Part shown: positions 5,465 through 7,744 of the stretch, piece by piece | How positions within the stretch are numbered: position 1 is the stretch's first letter | Layout of the letters: each line of letters starts with the position of its first letter | DNA from: Acidobacteriota bacterium | Lineage (GTDB): Bacteria > Acidobacteriota > Polarisedimenticolia > Gp22-AA2 | Direction of reading: 5' to 3' | Assembly (NCBI GenBank): GCA_016177515.1 | Contig: JACOUZ010000285.1 | Span: 1-7,744 of the forward strand | DNA length: 7,744 nucleotides | Position numbers and translations under genes: made by a program | Notes under the pieces: generated by a model | The model's input: only the letters and a program-made list of their open reading frames with translations | What the model was told of the DNA's origin: nothing | Databases searched by the model: none

Positions 5465-7744
5465 GAAGGAACTGCCGAACCGGCTGGCGAGAAAGGCGAG
5501 ATCGGTGCCGTCGACGATGCCGTCGAGGTTGATGTCCACCTGCAGGCCGTACAGGGCCAGCCCGGGGTTGAGGTAGTTCGGATCGGTCGGGACGCAGTAG
5601 TTCGCGTTCTGCGAAGTCATCGGGGAAAGCACTCGGTCGCACAGGAAGATTCCCGCGGCAACGCTCTCATCGGGCAGATCGAATCCCTCCTGCAGCGTGC
5701 ATCCGCCCGGCACCAGGGCCCGGGTCCCGCCCGTTCCCGTGTCCTGCTCCAAAGTCCCGTCGGGGAGAAGCGTGAAGTTCTCCCCGCGCTCCGCGCCGAA
5801 AGCGCGCGCCAGGACCGCCAAATCATAGCCGTCCACCCGTCCCGAGCCGTCGATGTCGGCACGGTCGGTGAGGACGTTGGTCAGGATGAACGGCGCCTGG
5901 TCCGCGCTGCTGAACAGGGCGACGTCCGGAAAGGTGGAATCGGTGGAGAGGTTGATCTGCCCCGTGGCCAGCAAGGTCATGCCGTCCGGCACGCCGGCCG
6001 GATTGAGCTCCGGGTCGGTGAAGAACAGTCCGTTCCCCATGCCGATGTAGACCGTGATGTTGGGCGTCGCCGGGTTGGCGTCTCCGGCGGACAGCGCCAC
6101 CAGGTCCATGACGTCGTCCTGGTTCAGATCGACGAACAGCGCGTCCGCCGGCGGAGAGCCGAGAAACAGAGGATTCGGGTTCCCCGGCGGCGCCACCAGG
6201 CCCTCGCTGCCGGCCAGGAAGATCCCGAGAGTGGAGGTTCCCGGCCCGACCGCCGCCAGGACGGCCGTTGTCCGGTCTTTGTCGAAGCGGAAGCGCGGAT
6301 CGGTGACCGTGAGCCAGGGGTTCGCGCAGACCCTCTGGTCGGGCGCCAGGAGGAGCCTGGTCGGATCGCCCTGCAGCGCGGTCTGGGGGGCGACCGGCGA
6401 CAAGGGGGGCGTGAACACGCCGCCGCCGTCTCCGAAGAGGAGCTTGAGCACATCGTCGGCGCTCCCCGTCGCCCCCCTCTCAGCGACCACGAGGTCGCTC
6501 TGTGGCCGGGACGTGCAGTCGATACCGAACGGGCCCAGATTGACGCAATCGTACGCGAAGTGCCCGATGCCGGCCGCCACGGGGTTGGAGAATCCGGCCG
6601 GGGAAGTCCAGGATGCGGGGGCAGGCCGGAAGCTGCCGCTGGCGTCTCCGATCAGGAGCGACAGTGTGCCGTTGCCCGCCGATCCGTCGCCCGCGTTGAC
6701 CGTGACGATGTCGTTCACCGGCGCCTCGCAATCGGCATCGGCCCGGCAGGGCGCCTGGTTCCTGGGGCCGCCGCTGCACTCCTGAATGGTCGTCAGGCAG
6801 ATGCCGTCGTCGCACGCGTCGCCGATGCCGTCGCCGTCCAGGTCGGCCTGACTGCTGTTGATGACCCACGGGCAGTTGTCGATCTTGTGCGTGAGCTGGT
6901 CGTAGTCGGGGACGATGTCCTGGTCGGAATCCACGTTCAGGCAGTTGGCGTCGAGGAGCTGGCACTGGTCGCCGACGCCGTCGGCGTCCTGGTCGCACTG
7001 CCCAGCCGGATTGGTGTTGTCGCAGGCATCGAAGAGAGCCTGCTGGGTCAAGCAGGGCGTGTCCATGAAGCATTCCGGATGGCCGGCCAGGTCGTAAGCC
7101 GGGCAGCCGGGAGGGTTGTAGCGCGTCGGGCAATTGTCCGCCCCGTTTAGCACGCCATCCTTGTCGTAGTCGTCGCCGTAGTCGTCGCCGTGCAGGACGA
7201 GCGGCTGGATGGCCGCGCTCACCGGGTTGGCGCCGACGCTCATGGCGCCGAGCTCGGTCTGCACGCCGGTCAGCTCGCTGGTCAGGACCTCCGCCTTGCT
7301 CCCGGGGCCGTCCAGGACGAGCAGATCGAGAATCCCGTCCTGGCGCAGATCCCCCACGGCCATGCCGCTGGCCGTCGTGATCTCGATGAGGGGCTCGGGC
7401 GGCAGCCCGCGGAAGGTGGTCCCGGTCCCGGACAGGACGTCCAGGCGGGGCGGGCTGGAGTTCAGCATCACCAGGTCCTGCCCGACCGAGGCGTCGGCAG
7501 GGAAGATCGACATCGCGGTGATGTTTTTCCACGGCGAAGCGGGGTTCGTGGGCGCGCTGCTGAACGACAGCGATCCGGGGACGCTGTCGTTGTGAAACAG
7601 ATCGACGCGGTTCCTGTCATAGGAAAGGACCGCCAGATCGGGAGCCGGACCGGTGTCGGGATCGTAGTTGAGGAGCGCCACGGCCGCGGGGCTGGACAGG
7701 CCCGTGAGGGATGGGGGTACAGCGGTGAACCCGCCGCCGCCGTC
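5462..7744 (-). CDS. Large secreted FG-GAP/VCBS, thrombospondin type 3 and dockerin-like protein, 5' partial
   Basis: Probably an extracellular or surface-exposed calcium-binding protein; no enzyme domain is seen. The frame is open to the window edge (residues before the GTG at 7681 read GGGGFTAVPPSLTGL, itself an FG-GAP blade), so start and signal peptide lie outside. Counting from 7681: FG-GAP/VCBS-type beta-propeller blades at about 5-125, 322-355, 395-430 and 512-560; a cysteine-rich thrombospondin type 3 region at about 165-293 with loops such as DYDKDGVLNGADNC and DLDGDGIGDACDDG; a CSGGPRNQAPCRADADC knot at 302-318. Two dockerin-like EF-hand loops lie at 609-620 (DIDGSGRVDGYD) and 716-727 (DINLDGIVDGTD), each followed by LAxLAxxFG; the protein ends just after the second. 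Many paired cysteines suit an oxidising, extracellular location. It is convergent with the lipid A operon and likely unrelated in function. An adhesin, matrix or cell-surface anchor role is inference. Confidence 0.88.
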   Translation of the reverse strand, partial: DGGGGFTAVPPSLTGLSSPAAVALLNYDPDTGPAPDLAVLSYDRNRVDLFHNDSVPGSLSFSSAPTNPASPWKNITAMSIFPADASVGQDLVMLNSSPPRLDVLSGTGTTFRGLPPEPLIEITTASGMAVGDLRQDGILDLLVLDGPGSKAEVLTSELTGVQTELGAMSVGANPVSAAIQPLVLHGDDYGDDYDKDGVLNGADNCPTRYNPPGCPAYDLAGHPECFMDTPCLTQQALFDACDNTNPAGQCDQDADGVGDQCQLLDANCLNVDSDQDIVPDYDQLTHKIDNCPWVINSSQADLDGDGIGDACDDGICLTTIQECSGGPRNQAPCRADADCEAPVNDIVTVNAGDGSAGNGTLSLLIGDASGSFRPAPASWTSPAGFSNPVAAGIGHFAYDCVNLGPFGIDCTSRPQSDLVVAERGATGSADDVLKLLFGDGGGVFTPPLSPVAPQTALQGDPTRLLLAPDQRVCANPWLTVTDPRFRFDKDRTTAVLAAVGPGTSTLGIFLAGSEGLVAPPGNPNPLFLGSPPADALFVDLNQDDVMDLVALSAGDANPATPNITVYIGMGNGLFFTDPELNPAGVPDGMTLLATGQINLSTDSTFPDVALFSSADQAPFILTNVLTDRADIDGSGRVDGYDLAVLARAFGAERGENFTLLPDGTLEQDTGTGGTRALVPGGCTLQEGFDLPDESVAAGIFLCDRVLSPMTSQNANYCVPTDPNYLNPGLALYGLQVDINLDGIVDGTDLAFLASRFGSSF
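7166..7189. repeat. Perfect 12-base tandem duplication inside the secreted-protein gene
   Basis: GTAGTCGTCGCC occurs twice in a row (7166-7177 and 7178-7189). Read on the minus strand it encodes GDDYGDDY, immediately before the first thrombospondin type 3 loop (DKDGVLNG), so it lengthens an acidic, probably calcium-binding entry segment. The perfect match points to recent slippage or duplication. Confidence 0.7.

Noticed and set aside
6054..6785. 243-codon plus-strand open frame inside the secreted-protein gene
   Set aside because: The minus strand carries coherent FG-GAP and thrombospondin type 3 motifs across the same bases; the plus frame shows none.
1..7744. CRISPR array, defence system, phage or transposon content
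   Set aside because: No spaced direct repeats, terminal inverted repeats, transposase, integrase or nuclease motifs were seen on either strand.

Overview
The window is about 7.7 kb of very GC-rich, gene-dense DNA. It comes from an LPS-making, Gram-negative-type bacterium: lpxD, fabZ and lpxA sit in tandem, and a TonB/TolA-type protein is also present. The combination of high GC, short GTG/ATG-overlapping gene junctions, and a secreted protein mixing FG-GAP/VCBS repeats, thrombospondin type 3 loops and dockerin-like motifs is typical of uncultured Acidobacteriota, Myxococcota-like or related metagenomic lineages. I cannot place it more precisely from sequence alone.

Layout. Positions 3 to 5454 hold six plus-strand genes in one apparent operon: lpxD (5' end cut off by the window), fabZ, lpxA, a Gfo/Idh/MocA-family oxidoreductase, a serine hydrolase of the beta-lactamase fold, and a TonB/TolA-like energy transducer. 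Junctions are very tight: GTGA overlap between fabZ and lpxA, 2 bases between oxidoreductase and hydrolase, 0 to 39 bases before the TonB-like gene. The only real spacer is 91 bases between lpxD and fabZ. It holds a strong GC-only hairpin and a 32-codon ORF whose ends overlap both neighbours. The window's other end (7744 back to 5462) is one large minus-strand gene for a secreted, calcium-binding, repeat-rich protein. Its start lies beyond the window, and it meets the operon tail to tail with 7 bases between the stop codons. No stretch longer than 100 bases lacks a gene, and I see no promoter, tRNA, rRNA, CRISPR array, transposase or phage gene.

How the genes fit together. FabZ dehydrates (R)-3-hydroxyacyl-ACP, the same pool from which LpxA (first step) and LpxD (third step) take acyl chains for lipid A, so the first three genes set the balance between membrane phospholipid and lipid A. 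The oxidoreductase directly after lpxA recalls GnnA of Acidithiobacillus and Leptospira, which begins conversion of UDP-GlcNAc to its 3-amino form, but no GnnB aminotransferase follows here. The hydrolase resembles cell-wall-recycling or penicillin-binding-type serine hydrolases, and the TonB-like protein should span the inner membrane and reach toward the outer membrane. The operon as a whole therefore has an envelope theme.

Most of the window is well-understood housekeeping. I do not see a convincing new multi-gene system. The points most worth a second look are the oxidoreductase next to lpxA, the structured lpxD-fabZ spacer, and the widely split dockerin-like motif in the secreted protein.
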